Counted from the stretch's first letter, positions 6,731 through 13,397 are shown. The stretch is DNA of 14,288 nucleotides from Candidatus Omnitrophota bacterium (GCA_017987425.1 JAGNTT010000034.1:1-14288); one strand, 5' to 3'. Notes: generated from the sequence alone by a model not told the origin. Program-made: numbers and translations.

Positions 6731-6811
6731 GTGGTCAGTGATCTGTGGTCAGTGATCAGAATTCAACAGTCAATTTTTAACGCTGACCACTGAGCCCTGA
6801 CCGCTGATCAC
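6731..6811. repeat. Inverted heptamer-repeat element A (argS-recJ spacer)
   Basis: Left arm, four tandem heptamers: GTGGTCA (6731), GTGATCT (6738), GTGGTCA (6745), GTGATCA (6752). A 25-nt AT-rich spacer (6759-6783) follows. Right arm, four heptamers in inverted sense: TGACCAC (6784), TGAGCCC (6791), TGACCGC (6798), TGATCAC (6805). The arms can fold into a long imperfect hairpin in several registers. The element starts two bases from the recJ ATG and ends four bases from the argS stop, so it fills the whole spacer. Element B at 12648-12713 has the same plan. Confidence 0.85.
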
Positions 6812-6815
6812 TTAA

Positions 6816-8489
6816 CTACATTTTCTCGGGTGCGGTGATCCCGAGCAGTGAAAGACCATTGTCGATCACGATACGTGTGGCATCAATGAGCGCAAGACGC
6901 TCTTCGGCAAGAGATTTATTGTCATCAATCACTCGGTGGCGGTCATAAAATTTGTGGAATGTCGCGGCCAGTTCATGCAGATATCTTCCCATGCTAAACG
7001 GGTCGGTTTGTTTGGCGCACGTGATGATCACATCACCAAAATGGCTTAACTTTCGAATGAGTTCCAGCTCTTCATCCTGACCCAGAAGTTTCAAATCTTC
7101 GTGCCGCGGTCTAAACTCATTTTCTTCGGCAGCTTTACGGATAACACTGCAGATGCGCGCATGAGCGTATTGAATATAAAAAACCGGATTCTCGGGAGCC
7201 GCTTTCTTGGCAAGCTCGAGATCGAAATCCAGATGCGCGCTCGTCTGGCGCATGAGAAAGAAAAACCGTCCGGCGTCCCTGCCAACTTCATCGATGACCT
7301 CGCGTAACGTGATAAACTCTCCGCGCCGGGTCGACATGGAAACGGGCTTACCGTCACGGTAAATGGTCGCCAGCTGAATGATCTCCACGTGAACGTCGTT
7401 TGGATCGCGACCGAGCGCGCCGACCGCCGCCTTGATGCGCGGAATATAACCGTGATGGTCCGGACCGAGAAAATCGATTGCCCAGTCGAACCCCCGCTCA
7501 AATTTATTTTGGTGATAAACGATGTCCGGCGTCAGATACGTGTAGGAGCCGTCGCTTTTGCGTACCACGCGGTCCTTGTCATCACCAAAAGAGGTTGACT
7601 TGAACCACAGCGCTCCTTCGTGTTCATAAATAAAACCTTTGTCCGTCAGCAATTGGATGACTTTGAGGATATCATCCGGGGATGCCACTTTCGCCTGACT
7701 GGTCCAGAGATCGAACTGGACCCCGAAATCGGCCAGGTCCTTCTGGATCATGTCCATCAAATATTCAACGCCGAATTCTCTAAAGGCTGCATCATTCTGT
7801 TTGTTTAACTGATCGAGCGCGGTTATTCCATTCGCCTGCATGAACCCGCGGGCCATATCGCGGATATATTCACCCTGATAGCCGTCTTCCGGAAATTCAG
7901 TCGCATCGCCCAATAACTGCTTCGCCCTTGCCTTGATGGAACGGCCCAGAATATTGATCTGATTCCCCTCGTCATTAATGTAATACTCGCGAAGTGCCTT
8001 GAATCCGGCGGCATTAAGAATATTGACCAGGGAATCGCCGACAGCCGCCTGACGTCCATGCGCGACTGTTAACGGACCTGTAGGATTGGCGCTCACGAAT
8101 TCAACCAAAGTTCTTCTGCCTTTGCCGAACTCTGAATGGCCGTAGCTGCGCCTCTCGTCGAAGATCTGCGACAAAATATCATAAAAAGCCTGATTCGCCA
8201 GATAGAAATTAATGAATCCAGGTTTTTTTACTTCAATGGTTTTGATGTGCCCGGCAAGAAGACTGTCTTTGAGTTTCAACTGGGCGGAGTGAGTGATGGC
8301 TTCGGCAATTTCAAGCGGGGGTTTGCGCAAAACGCGGCTTAACTGCATGGCAATGTTGCAGGTGAATTCGCCGTGGATTTTTTCAGAAGGAACATCGACA
8401 ATGATCTCAGGAATATCTCCCGGAACATTAAGAGAAGAAACTGCGTTGCGAAGCAACTGGGCGATATGAGAACGGATATCCTGAATCAT
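6816..8489 (-). CDS. argS: Arginyl-tRNA synthetase
   Basis: 557 aa, a normal ArgRS length. In order: the N-terminal Add-1 domain that recognises the tRNA D-loop (about 1-115); the class I catalytic core beginning with VEFVSANPTGPL (129-140); YYINDEGNQ at 169-177; the KMSKS-equivalent loop SMSTRRGEF at 384-392; and the DALR anticodon-binding domain to the C-terminus. The enzyme charges tRNA-Arg with arginine using ATP and needs bound tRNA for activation. The HIGH motif is divergent: TVAH (141-144) where most ArgRS have HVGH, so the first His and the Gly are replaced while the second His is kept. The rest of the core looks intact, so I expect an active enzyme. It starts 53 nt after rsfS and has no clear Shine-Dalgarno. 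Confidence 0.97.
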   Translation of the reverse strand: MIQDIRSHIAQLLRNAVSSLNVPGDIPEIIVDVPSEKIHGEFTCNIAMQLSRVLRKPPLEIAEAITHSAQLKLKDSLLAGHIKTIEVKKPGFINFYLANQAFYDILSQIFDERRSYGHSEFGKGRRTLVEFVSANPTGPLTVAHGRQAAVGDSLVNILNAAGFKALREYYINDEGNQINILGRSIKARAKQLLGDATEFPEDGYQGEYIRDMARGFMQANGITALDQLNKQNDAAFREFGVEYLMDMIQKDLADFGVQFDLWTSQAKVASPDDILKVIQLLTDKGFIYEHEGALWFKSTSFGDDKDRVVRKSDGSYTYLTPDIVYHQNKFERGFDWAIDFLGPDHHGYIPRIKAAVGALGRDPNDVHVEIIQLATIYRDGKPVSMSTRRGEFITLREVIDEVGRDAGRFFFLMRQTSAHLDFDLELAKKAAPENPVFYIQYAHARICSVIRKAAEENEFRPRHEDLKLLGQDEELELIRKLSHFGDVIITCAKQTDPFSMGRYLHELAATFHKFYDRHRVIDDNKSLAEERLALIDATRIVIDNGLSLLGITAPEKM

Positions 8490-8542
8490 ATGAACAAATG
8501 AGCCAACTGGCGCTGGCTGAAATTTTTTTGACGGAAAATTTT

Positions 8543-8959
8543 CTAAGTTTTCTTCTGGCGGGGTTTCTTAGCATGCAAAGAAACTTCCGGAGCATCTCGC
8601 CAGAGGTATTCAAGGCTGTAGAACTCGCGTGCATTGGGCTCAAAAACATGAACGACAATATCGCCCATATCCAGCAATGCCCAAGAACCAATAGGTTCCT
8701 CATCGGCATTCTTGGAGTTTGAGCCCCTTAAGCCGTGCTTGTAACGGATTTTGACGCCCAGTTCAGCTAAACTCAACTCGATGTGATCTGCAATCGCTTT
8801 GACTTGCCTGTCAGAAGTTCCAGTACAGATAACGAAATAGTCGCAAAAATTAGCGACTTCCCGCATATCAAGAACCTTGATGTCTTCAGCTTTCTTATCC
8901 TGCGCAAAAGCAACGATGGACTGGATAGACTGCAACGATGTGTCAACTTTGCGACGAAT
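8543..8959 (-). CDS. rsfS: Ribosomal silencing factor RsfS, probable ATT start
   Basis: The core (VLDMREVANFCDYFVICTGT, DRQVKAIADHIE, GSWALLDMGDIVVHVFEP, YSLEYLWRDA) is the complete RsfS/Iojap domain. RsfS binds uL14 on the 50S subunit and blocks subunit joining when nutrients are scarce. The tail is Lys-rich. No ATG or GTG start exists in frame downstream of the upstream stop. A TTG at 8935 has no ribosome site. The ATT at 8959-8957 sits exactly seven bases after a strong GGGAGGAG (8974-8967) and would give a 138-aa protein starting RRKVDTSLQS after the initiator. I therefore chose ATT, as used by infC in other bacteria; a sequencing error of ATG is the alternative. It lies between the 57-aa gene and argS and is probably cotranscribed. 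Confidence 0.9.
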   Translation of the reverse strand: MRRKVDTSLQSIQSIVAFAQDKKAEDIKVLDMREVANFCDYFVICTGTSDRQVKAIADHIELSLAELGVKIRYKHGLRGSNSKNADEEPIGSWALLDMGDIVVHVFEPNAREFYSLEYLWRDAPEVSLHAKKPRQKKT

Positions 8960-8966
8960 TGCTTTG

Positions 8967-9026
8967 CTCCTCCCGGAACGAAACCGGAGGTGCCCGCCGA
9001 CAAAACTTTAACGGTCTTGCGGCGGG
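8967..9026 (-). promoter_or_regulatory. rsfS leader: two hairpins, one hiding the ribosome-binding site
   Basis: In the RNA sense (minus strand), a 7-bp stem CCCGCCG/CGGCGGG (9026-9020 with 8999-8993) is followed two bases later by CCTCCGG (8990-8984), loop TTTCGTT, and CCGGGAGG (8976-8969). The second hairpin has seven pairs and one bulged G and contains most of the GGGAGGAG ribosome site of rsfS. It could reduce rsfS translation unless opened. There is no U run, so it is not an intrinsic terminator. Pairing is visible in the sequence; a regulatory role is inference. Confidence 0.5.
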
Positions 9027-9045
9027 ATCCGAATGTTAAGAAATC

Positions 9046-9219
9046 TTATTTACCCTTGATCTTCTTGGCCTGATCAGCACTGAGAACTCTCCAGCACTCA
9101 TGTGTACCTTTGGGGGATTTTGTGACGGCAAAAAAACGGCCACTTTTTTCTTTGACCGTGTAGCTGTCGGAATCGAATTTGGACTTGGTTTTCACATCGT
9201 AAAATGACAATTTCTCCAT
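9046..9219 (-). CDS. Small basic protein of unknown function (57 aa)
   Basis: The protein runs from MEKLSFYDVKTKSKF to AKKIKGK: 57 residues, rich in Lys, with aromatic residues spaced along predicted beta strands (FYDV, YTVKEKSGRFFAVT, CWRVL). It has no signal peptide. The start is well supported: AAGGAGG lies just upstream of the ATG, and a strong promoter 50-78 nt upstream falls inside the longer frame that begins at 9297, ruling that start out. It resembles small nucleic-acid- or protein-binding beta domains only in size and charge; I do not recognise a named family. It is the first gene of the unit that continues into rsfS, argS and recJ, so a role linked to translation is conceivable but unproven. 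A single Cys (in HECW) is present. Confidence 0.78.
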   Translation of the reverse strand: MEKLSFYDVKTKSKFDSDSYTVKEKSGRFFAVTKSPKGTHECWRVLSADQAKKIKGK

Positions 9220-9268
9220 TACCTTCCTCCTTGGTTGTTTATAGGGGCAAACCCAAATGATGAGTCTG

Positions 9269-9297
9269 AGTCTAGCCGATAAAATTTTCTTTGTCAA
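9269..9297 (-). promoter_or_regulatory. Sigma70-type promoter for the 57-aa gene and rsfS-argS-recJ
   Basis: On the minus strand, a perfect -35 TTGACA (9297-9292) is followed after 17 nt by a -10 TAGACT (9274-9269, four of six consensus bases). Transcription would start near 9262, leaving a 40-45 nt leader with the AAGGAGG ribosome site. It lies in the 101-nt gap after the M16 peptidase stop (9321), separating the two minus-strand units. Confidence 0.8.
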
Positions 9298-9320
9298 ACA
9301 TTAATCTGCCATAAAACGGC

Positions 9321-10592
9321 TTATTCGCATCGCATTTGCGCGCGAAGTTCTTTTTCCTGCCCGTCTGTCAAAGGCCCGACCACGGCGAGATTAAGCCGTT
9401 TGGGATCAAAGATCGCACAAGCCACACGTTTGATGTCAGCGGCCTTCACTCGCTGTACTTCTCGGACAACATCCTCCGGCGACTTGACCCTATCGCCTGA
9501 AATGACTGTTTCCCCGATCCAGAGCATGTGATCCAAAGTATCCTCCAGCCCCAACAAAAACTGGCCGGTGAAATAATCTTTGGCGCGTTTGAGTTCATCT
9601 TCGGAAACACCGGACTTACAGATTTTTGCCAATTCTTTCAGAATGACCTCAACAGCGCTGACGATCTTGGTGTTATCCACGCCGGCCCTGATCATCACAA
9701 GCCCGGTATCATCGAGCGACTTGACCCCGCTTGAAATGGCGTACGCCAGGCCTCTTTTTTCACGGACCTCATTAAAGAGACGGCTCGACATATTCCCGCC
9801 CAAAATGACGTTTAAAAGACCCAGCACATACAGATCAGGATGATTGGTATGAAATCCGATCGATCCCAAAGCCACATGCATTTGTTCAATATCTTTACGC
9901 ACAAACGCAACCTGGGGTTTTGCTTGATGATTTTGGGCGGGGATAAATTGACTGTCCACCTCCCCTTTGACACCGGCAAGCTTTTTAGAAACGGTAAATT
10001 CCACAAGCTTGTGATCAATAGCGCCGCTGACAGACACCACCACCTGACCGGGCACATAATAACGTTTATGGAATGCGCTTAAATCCTTGGCACTCATTTC
10101 TCCCACCGATTTCGCCGTACCAGCCAGACTTTCTCCGAGCGGATGATTCGGCCACAATAAACCATCCAGCAGTTCGACGACTCTGTACTGCGGCAGGTCG
10201 TGATACATCTTGATCTCTTCCAAAATGACCGTGCGTTCTTTCTCCAGATCTTTTTTATCGATGTTGGGAAAAAAAACAATATCAGCCAGAATATCGAACG
10301 TCTGTTCAAAATGTTTGCGCGGAACTTTCGCAAAGAAGCAGGTCTGCTCCTCTGAAGTGAATGCGTTAAGCGCCCCTCCCACGCCTTCAATTTTTTCCTT
10401 GATCTCATTGCAGGAATATTTGCGGCTGCCTTTAAAGGCCATATGCTCAAAGAAATGCGCGGCGCCTTTGATGCGGTCATCCTCATAACGCCCGCCGGTG
10501 TTGACCCACACGCCGATGGCAACGCTTTCGCGGTCTTTGAACGGCTGAGATACAACTGTAATGCCGTTTTTTAATTCAGACTTCTTATACAT
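9321..10592 (-). CDS. M16-family zinc metallopeptidase (processing-peptidase type)
   Basis: 423 aa, one two-domain M16B half. The inverted zinc motif HFFEH is at 46-50 (His46, catalytic Glu49, His50), and the third ligand fits Glu126 in VILEEIKMYHD, 76 residues after His50. In the second domain R280 and Y284 (EKRGLAYAISSG) match the Arg/Tyr pair that binds the substrate C-terminus. All catalytic residues are present, so this is an active-type subunit that probably works as a homodimer, cleaving unfolded peptides or leader segments. There is no signal peptide, so the location is cytosolic. Its ATG is three bases after the trpA stop, with AGGAAAGG within trpA as ribosome site, so it is probably cotranslated with trpA despite no obvious metabolic link. 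The substrate is unknown. Confidence 0.95.
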   Translation of the reverse strand: MYKKSELKNGITVVSQPFKDRESVAIGVWVNTGGRYEDDRIKGAAHFFEHMAFKGSRKYSCNEIKEKIEGVGGALNAFTSEEQTCFFAKVPRKHFEQTFDILADIVFFPNIDKKDLEKERTVILEEIKMYHDLPQYRVVELLDGLLWPNHPLGESLAGTAKSVGEMSAKDLSAFHKRYYVPGQVVVSVSGAIDHKLVEFTVSKKLAGVKGEVDSQFIPAQNHQAKPQVAFVRKDIEQMHVALGSIGFHTNHPDLYVLGLLNVILGGNMSSRLFNEVREKRGLAYAISSGVKSLDDTGLVMIRAGVDNTKIVSAVEVILKELAKICKSGVSEDELKRAKDYFTGQFLLGLEDTLDHMLWIGETVISGDRVKSPEDVVREVQRVKAADIKRVACAIFDPKRLNLAVVGPLTDGQEKELRAQMRCE

Positions 10593-10595
10593 GAC

Positions 10596-11396
10596 TTACG
10601 CCTTTCCTAACGCGTTCACAAGCCCGCCGACATACCGGGCGACATGCGCGACTAAATCTTTTTTACCGATGTGTTTTTCTATCTCTTTGACGATCGCGGA
10701 ACCGACGATGACGCCGTCGGCAATCTTGCCGACTTCACGCACATGATCAGCCGTTGAAATCCCGAAACCCACGCACACCGGTTTATCCGTCAAATGCCTG
10801 GCGCGTTTAATGTCGGTGGCGATGGATTTGGACAACTCGCTGCGCGCGCCGGTGACGCCCGTCAATGAAACGTAATAAATAAACCCTGTGGCCGCATGAA
10901 CAATTTTTTTCAGACGATCATCCGTGGTCGTCGGAGCCATAAAAAATATGGTCGAAAAATCCGCTTTGACCGCGTGCTTGCGCAGATCGCCGGCTTCTTC
11001 CGGCGGCAAATCCGGGATGATGACGCCATCGACTCCCGCTTTGACAGCGGCCGCGGTAAACTGGGCATCGCCCATGTGAAACACCGGATTGTAATAAGTC
11101 ATCAGCGCAATGGGAATCTCACAACGGCGGCGGATGCGGCTGACCATGGCGAGAATATCATTAAGACTTACTTTGTTGAGCAGAGCCCGCTGGGAAGCAG
11201 CCTGGATGGTCGGGCCGTCGGCCATAGGATCGGAAAACGGAACACCGAGTTCGATCATAGAAACACCGGCTTCTTCCAACGCATACACCAATTGTTCGGT
11301 GATCGCAATATCAGGATCGCCGGCCGTAATGTACGCGATGAACGCTTTCTTTTCTTCAGACCGTAATTGTTTAAATTTTTGATCGATTCTATTCAT
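10596..11396 (-). CDS. trpA: Tryptophan synthase alpha chain
   Basis: 266 aa, a standard TIM-barrel alpha subunit. The catalytic acids fall at the classical positions: Glu49 in MIELGVPFSDP and Asp60 in MADGPTIQ. The phosphate-binding segments VGFGIS and DGVIVGSAIV near the C-terminus are intact, as is SLTGVTGAR, the loop that closes on the substrate. It cleaves indole-3-glycerol phosphate to indole and glyceraldehyde-3-phosphate; indole is channelled to the beta subunit encoded just upstream. The trpB-trpA spacer (70 nt) is nearly filled by a palindromic element, and only a weak AGAG precedes the ATG. The M16 peptidase gene follows after three bases. The earlier trp genes are not in the window. 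Confidence 0.98.
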   Translation of the reverse strand: MNRIDQKFKQLRSEEKKAFIAYITAGDPDIAITEQLVYALEEAGVSMIELGVPFSDPMADGPTIQAASQRALLNKVSLNDILAMVSRIRRRCEIPIALMTYYNPVFHMGDAQFTAAAVKAGVDGVIIPDLPPEEAGDLRKHAVKADFSTIFFMAPTTTDDRLKKIVHAATGFIYYVSLTGVTGARSELSKSIATDIKRARHLTDKPVCVGFGISTADHVREVGKIADGVIVGSAIVKEIEKHIGKKDLVAHVARYVGGLVNALGKA

Positions 11397-11404
11397 AAAA
11401 ACTC

Positions 11405-11465
11405 TGTAGGGGCGGGCGTCTCTGCCCGCCCTATTTTTGGGCTGGCACGGGGGCCAGCCCCTACA
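11405..11465. repeat. 61-bp palindromic element between trpB and trpA
   Basis: The ends are perfect 9-bp inverted repeats: TGTAGGGGC (11405-11413) and GCCCCTACA (11457-11465). Inside are two independent 8-bp hairpins with 6-nt loops: GGGCGGGC/GCCCGCCC (11410-11431) and GGGCTGGC/GCCAGCCC (11439-11460), separated by ATTTTT-rich sequence. The outer pairing and inner hairpins overlap, so they are alternative folds. GTAGGGGC...GCCCCTAC elements of this kind occur between genes in many bacteria, from memory; they look like non-autonomous mobile or REP-like repeats. There is no T run placed to make it a clear terminator for trpB. Confidence 0.8.
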
Positions 11466-11466
11466 A

Positions 11467-12642
11467 TTAAATTAACGTCTGAATTGTACCCATATCCTTA
11501 TCGCCGCGTCCGGAGAGACATACAATCACGCCGGCCTTGGATTTCACTTTTTTCGCGAGCTTCTCTAAATAAGCGATGGCATGCGACGTTTCAAGCGCCG
11601 GAATAATGCCTTCCAAATGAGCGAGCATTTTTAAACCGGCAATGGCTTCTTTATCGGTGACCGCCACATACTCGGCGCGGCCTGTCTGCTTGTAATAGGA
11701 ATGTTCCGGTCCGACACCGGGATAATCGAGGCCGGCCGCGATCGAATGCGCGATCTCGACCTGACCGTCCTTGTCCTGCAAAAGATTGCTTTTACTGCCA
11801 TGGAGAACACCGATGGAACCTTTGGTCAATGTGGCGGAATGCTGATTGCTGTCGACACCATGCCCGGCCGCTTCAACGCCGATCATTTTGACGGTCTTGT
11901 CGTTGTAAAACGAATGAAATAATCCCATCGCATTCGATCCGCCGCCGACGCAGGCCACCAGATAGTCCGGCAATTTCCCTTCGCGCGCCTTAAACTGTTT
12001 ACGCGCTTCCTGACCTATGATCATTTGGAATTCACGCACCATGACCGGATACGGATGCATGCCCGCGACCGAACCGATGATATAAAACGTGTCGCGCACA
12101 TTGGTGACCCAGTCGCGGATGGCTTCATTCATCGCATCTTTCAAAGTTTTCGATCCGCTTTCCACGGGAACAACCTGGGCGCCTAGCAGACGCATGCGGA
12201 CCACATTCAGAGCCTGACGCTTGACGTCCTCAGCCCCCATGTAGATCACGCATTTGATGCCGAAGAGCGCGCAGACAGTGGCTGTGGCGACGCCGTGCTG
12301 TCCAGCCCCCGTCTCGGCAATGATGCGGGTCTTGCCCATGCGGCGGGCGATCAAAATTTGTCCAAGCGTATTGTTGATTTTATGAGCGCCGGTGTGCAGA
12401 AGATCTTCGCGCTTCAAATAGACTTTGAGGGTTTTTAAATGTTTACTTAAGCGTTCCGCATAAAATAATTTTGTGGGACGTCCGGCATATTCATGGAGAT
12501 ATCCCAGAAATTCTTTCTTAAACGCCTTATCTTTGCGCAGATGCTCGAACTGATTCTCTAAATCTGTCAGCAAAGCCATGAGCGTTTCGGGGACATAGCG
12601 CCCGCCGAACTCTCCGAAATGTCCTTTTTTATCTGGTCGCAT
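11467..12642 (-). CDS. trpB: Tryptophan synthase beta chain
   Basis: 391 aa, typical TrpB1 length. The pyridoxal-phosphate lysine is Lys88 in HTGAHKINN, the catalytic Glu is in AETGAGQHG (109-117), and the phosphate-binding GGGSN is at 233-237. The N-terminus (GHFGEFGGRYVPETLM) is the family's standard start, which fixes the ATG at 12642. It joins indole with serine to make tryptophan, as an alpha2-beta2 complex with TrpA encoded next. There is no Shine-Dalgarno: an inverted heptamer-repeat element begins five bases before the ATG. The preceding gene is an unrelated exported protein. The pair trpBA is separated here from the other trp genes, so regulation by a classical trp leader is not evident; no attenuator-like leader peptide is seen. 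Confidence 0.98.
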   Translation of the reverse strand: MRPDKKGHFGEFGGRYVPETLMALLTDLENQFEHLRKDKAFKKEFLGYLHEYAGRPTKLFYAERLSKHLKTLKVYLKREDLLHTGAHKINNTLGQILIARRMGKTRIIAETGAGQHGVATATVCALFGIKCVIYMGAEDVKRQALNVVRMRLLGAQVVPVESGSKTLKDAMNEAIRDWVTNVRDTFYIIGSVAGMHPYPVMVREFQMIIGQEARKQFKAREGKLPDYLVACVGGGSNAMGLFHSFYNDKTVKMIGVEAAGHGVDSNQHSATLTKGSIGVLHGSKSNLLQDKDGQVEIAHSIAAGLDYPGVGPEHSYYKQTGRAEYVAVTDKEAIAGLKMLAHLEGIIPALETSHAIAYLEKLAKKVKSKAGVIVCLSGRGDKDMGTIQTLI

Positions 12643-12647
12643 AATCA

Positions 12648-12713
12648 GTGGTACGTGTTACGTGATACGTGGTACGTTAACAAAATCGTACCACTTACCG
12701 CTTATCACTTACC
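12648..12713. repeat. Inverted heptamer-repeat element B (upstream of trpB)
   Basis: Left arm: GTGGTAC (12648), GTGTTAC (12655), GTGATAC (12662), GTGGTAC (12669). Then a 12-nt spacer, and an inverted right arm: GTACCAC (12688), TTACCGC (12695), TTATCAC (12702), TTACC (12709). The inner 8 bp GTGGTACG/CGTACCAC (12669-12676 with 12687-12694) pair perfectly around a 10-nt loop. The plan is that of element A, but the heptad ends in TAC/TAA instead of TCA. The stop codon of the DUF3108-like gene (12707-12705) lies inside the right arm, and the left arm ends five bases before the trpB ATG. Confidence 0.85.
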
Positions 12714-13397
12714 TCCCTCATTGTAATCTTTCATAAGCATAGTGGTATTCGCCATACCGACCGCTCCGGTAATCTTGAGAGGGATTTTTTGTGCGCCGGC
12801 ATCGAACCACACTTGATATTTTGAAGGAATGCTCGGCATATAGAACGCATCATAGACTTTGCCAGCCGCCTTGACCTTGACCGGCTTTTCCAATTTCAAG
12901 ACCACATCTTTCGTCGGCAAACGCAGTTGGACTTCATCGTTAGGCGTAAACTTCCCGAAAGCACGGTAACGGTAAATAGTCCCGTAAATATTATCGATCT
13001 GACCGTCTTTGGCGATCTCCTGTGTCTCGGTCTTGCCGCCGGCTACTTTCGTAATGACAATTTTGCCTTCCTTATATTCTTCGGTGATTTTTTCTTTACT
13101 GCCGAATATATTAAGGTCGCGCTCCACCTTGACGGGCGCAAAGGTTTCGGTATTCACGTAAATCTTTTCTTCGTCATAAAAATTAAAACCATCGGCTTTG
13201 AAAATAATGAGATATGCAGGCTGACCGTTGACATCGACTTCCCCTTCGAATGTCAGCGTGGCATCACCGGCTTTGACCGCCAGCTTTTTGATGGAATAGG
13301 TGATGACTTCGCCTTTTTTAAACGGCAACGCAGTCTCCTCGGCCATAACCGGAAAACTTAGCAACACAAAAGATGTCAAAAGACTAAGCAATCGCAT
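12705..13397 (-). CDS. Exported DUF3108-like protein
   Basis: 230 aa. A signal peptide (MRLLSLLTSFVLLSFPVMA, cut before EE) is followed by a protein made almost entirely of alternating beta-strand patterns. These include GEVITYSIKKLAVKAGDATLTF near the N-terminus and KYQVWFDAGAQKIPLKI near the C-terminus, the two regions I associate with the DUF3108 family of periplasmic proteins. The family's function is unknown; it is thought to form a beta-rich ligand- or envelope-associated domain. The ATG overlaps the end of the M20 peptidase gene by 14 nt and has AAGGAA a few bases upstream, so it is translationally coupled to it. The last codons (GGK) and stop fall within heptamer element B, so the native C-terminus may have been altered when the element arose there. 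Family call moderately sure. Confidence 0.78.
   Translation of the reverse strand: MRLLSLLTSFVLLSFPVMAEETALPFKKGEVITYSIKKLAVKAGDATLTFEGEVDVNGQPAYLIIFKADGFNFYDEEKIYVNTETFAPVKVERDLNIFGSKEKITEEYKEGKIVITKVAGGKTETQEIAKDGQIDNIYGTIYRYRAFGKFTPNDEVQLRLPTKDVVLKLEKPVKVKAAGKVYDAFYMPSIPSKYQVWFDAGAQKIPLKITGAVGMANTTMLMKDYNEGGK

Noticed and set aside
6731..6811. Possible CRISPR-like array
   Set aside because: Units are contiguous 7-mers with no unique spacers between them, and half are inverted.
7091..7501. 136-aa minus-strand frame inside argS
   Set aside because: Arg/Ser-rich shadow of the argS reading frame; the argS frame carries all conserved ArgRS motifs over the same bases.
8490..8542. Possible terminator between rsfS and argS (AGCCA/TGGCT hairpin, A/T-rich flank)
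   Set aside because: Only a 5-bp stem, and the T run lies before rather than after the stem in the direction of transcription.
9220..9297. Longer start for the 57-aa gene (83 aa from the codon at 9297)
   Set aside because: The -35 and -10 of a good promoter lie within this extension, and the strong AAGGAGG sits directly before the internal ATG at 9219.
9300..9320. Possible terminator after the M16 peptidase (GCC-GTTTTAT-GGC)
   Set aside because: A 3-bp stem with no T run; too weak to call.
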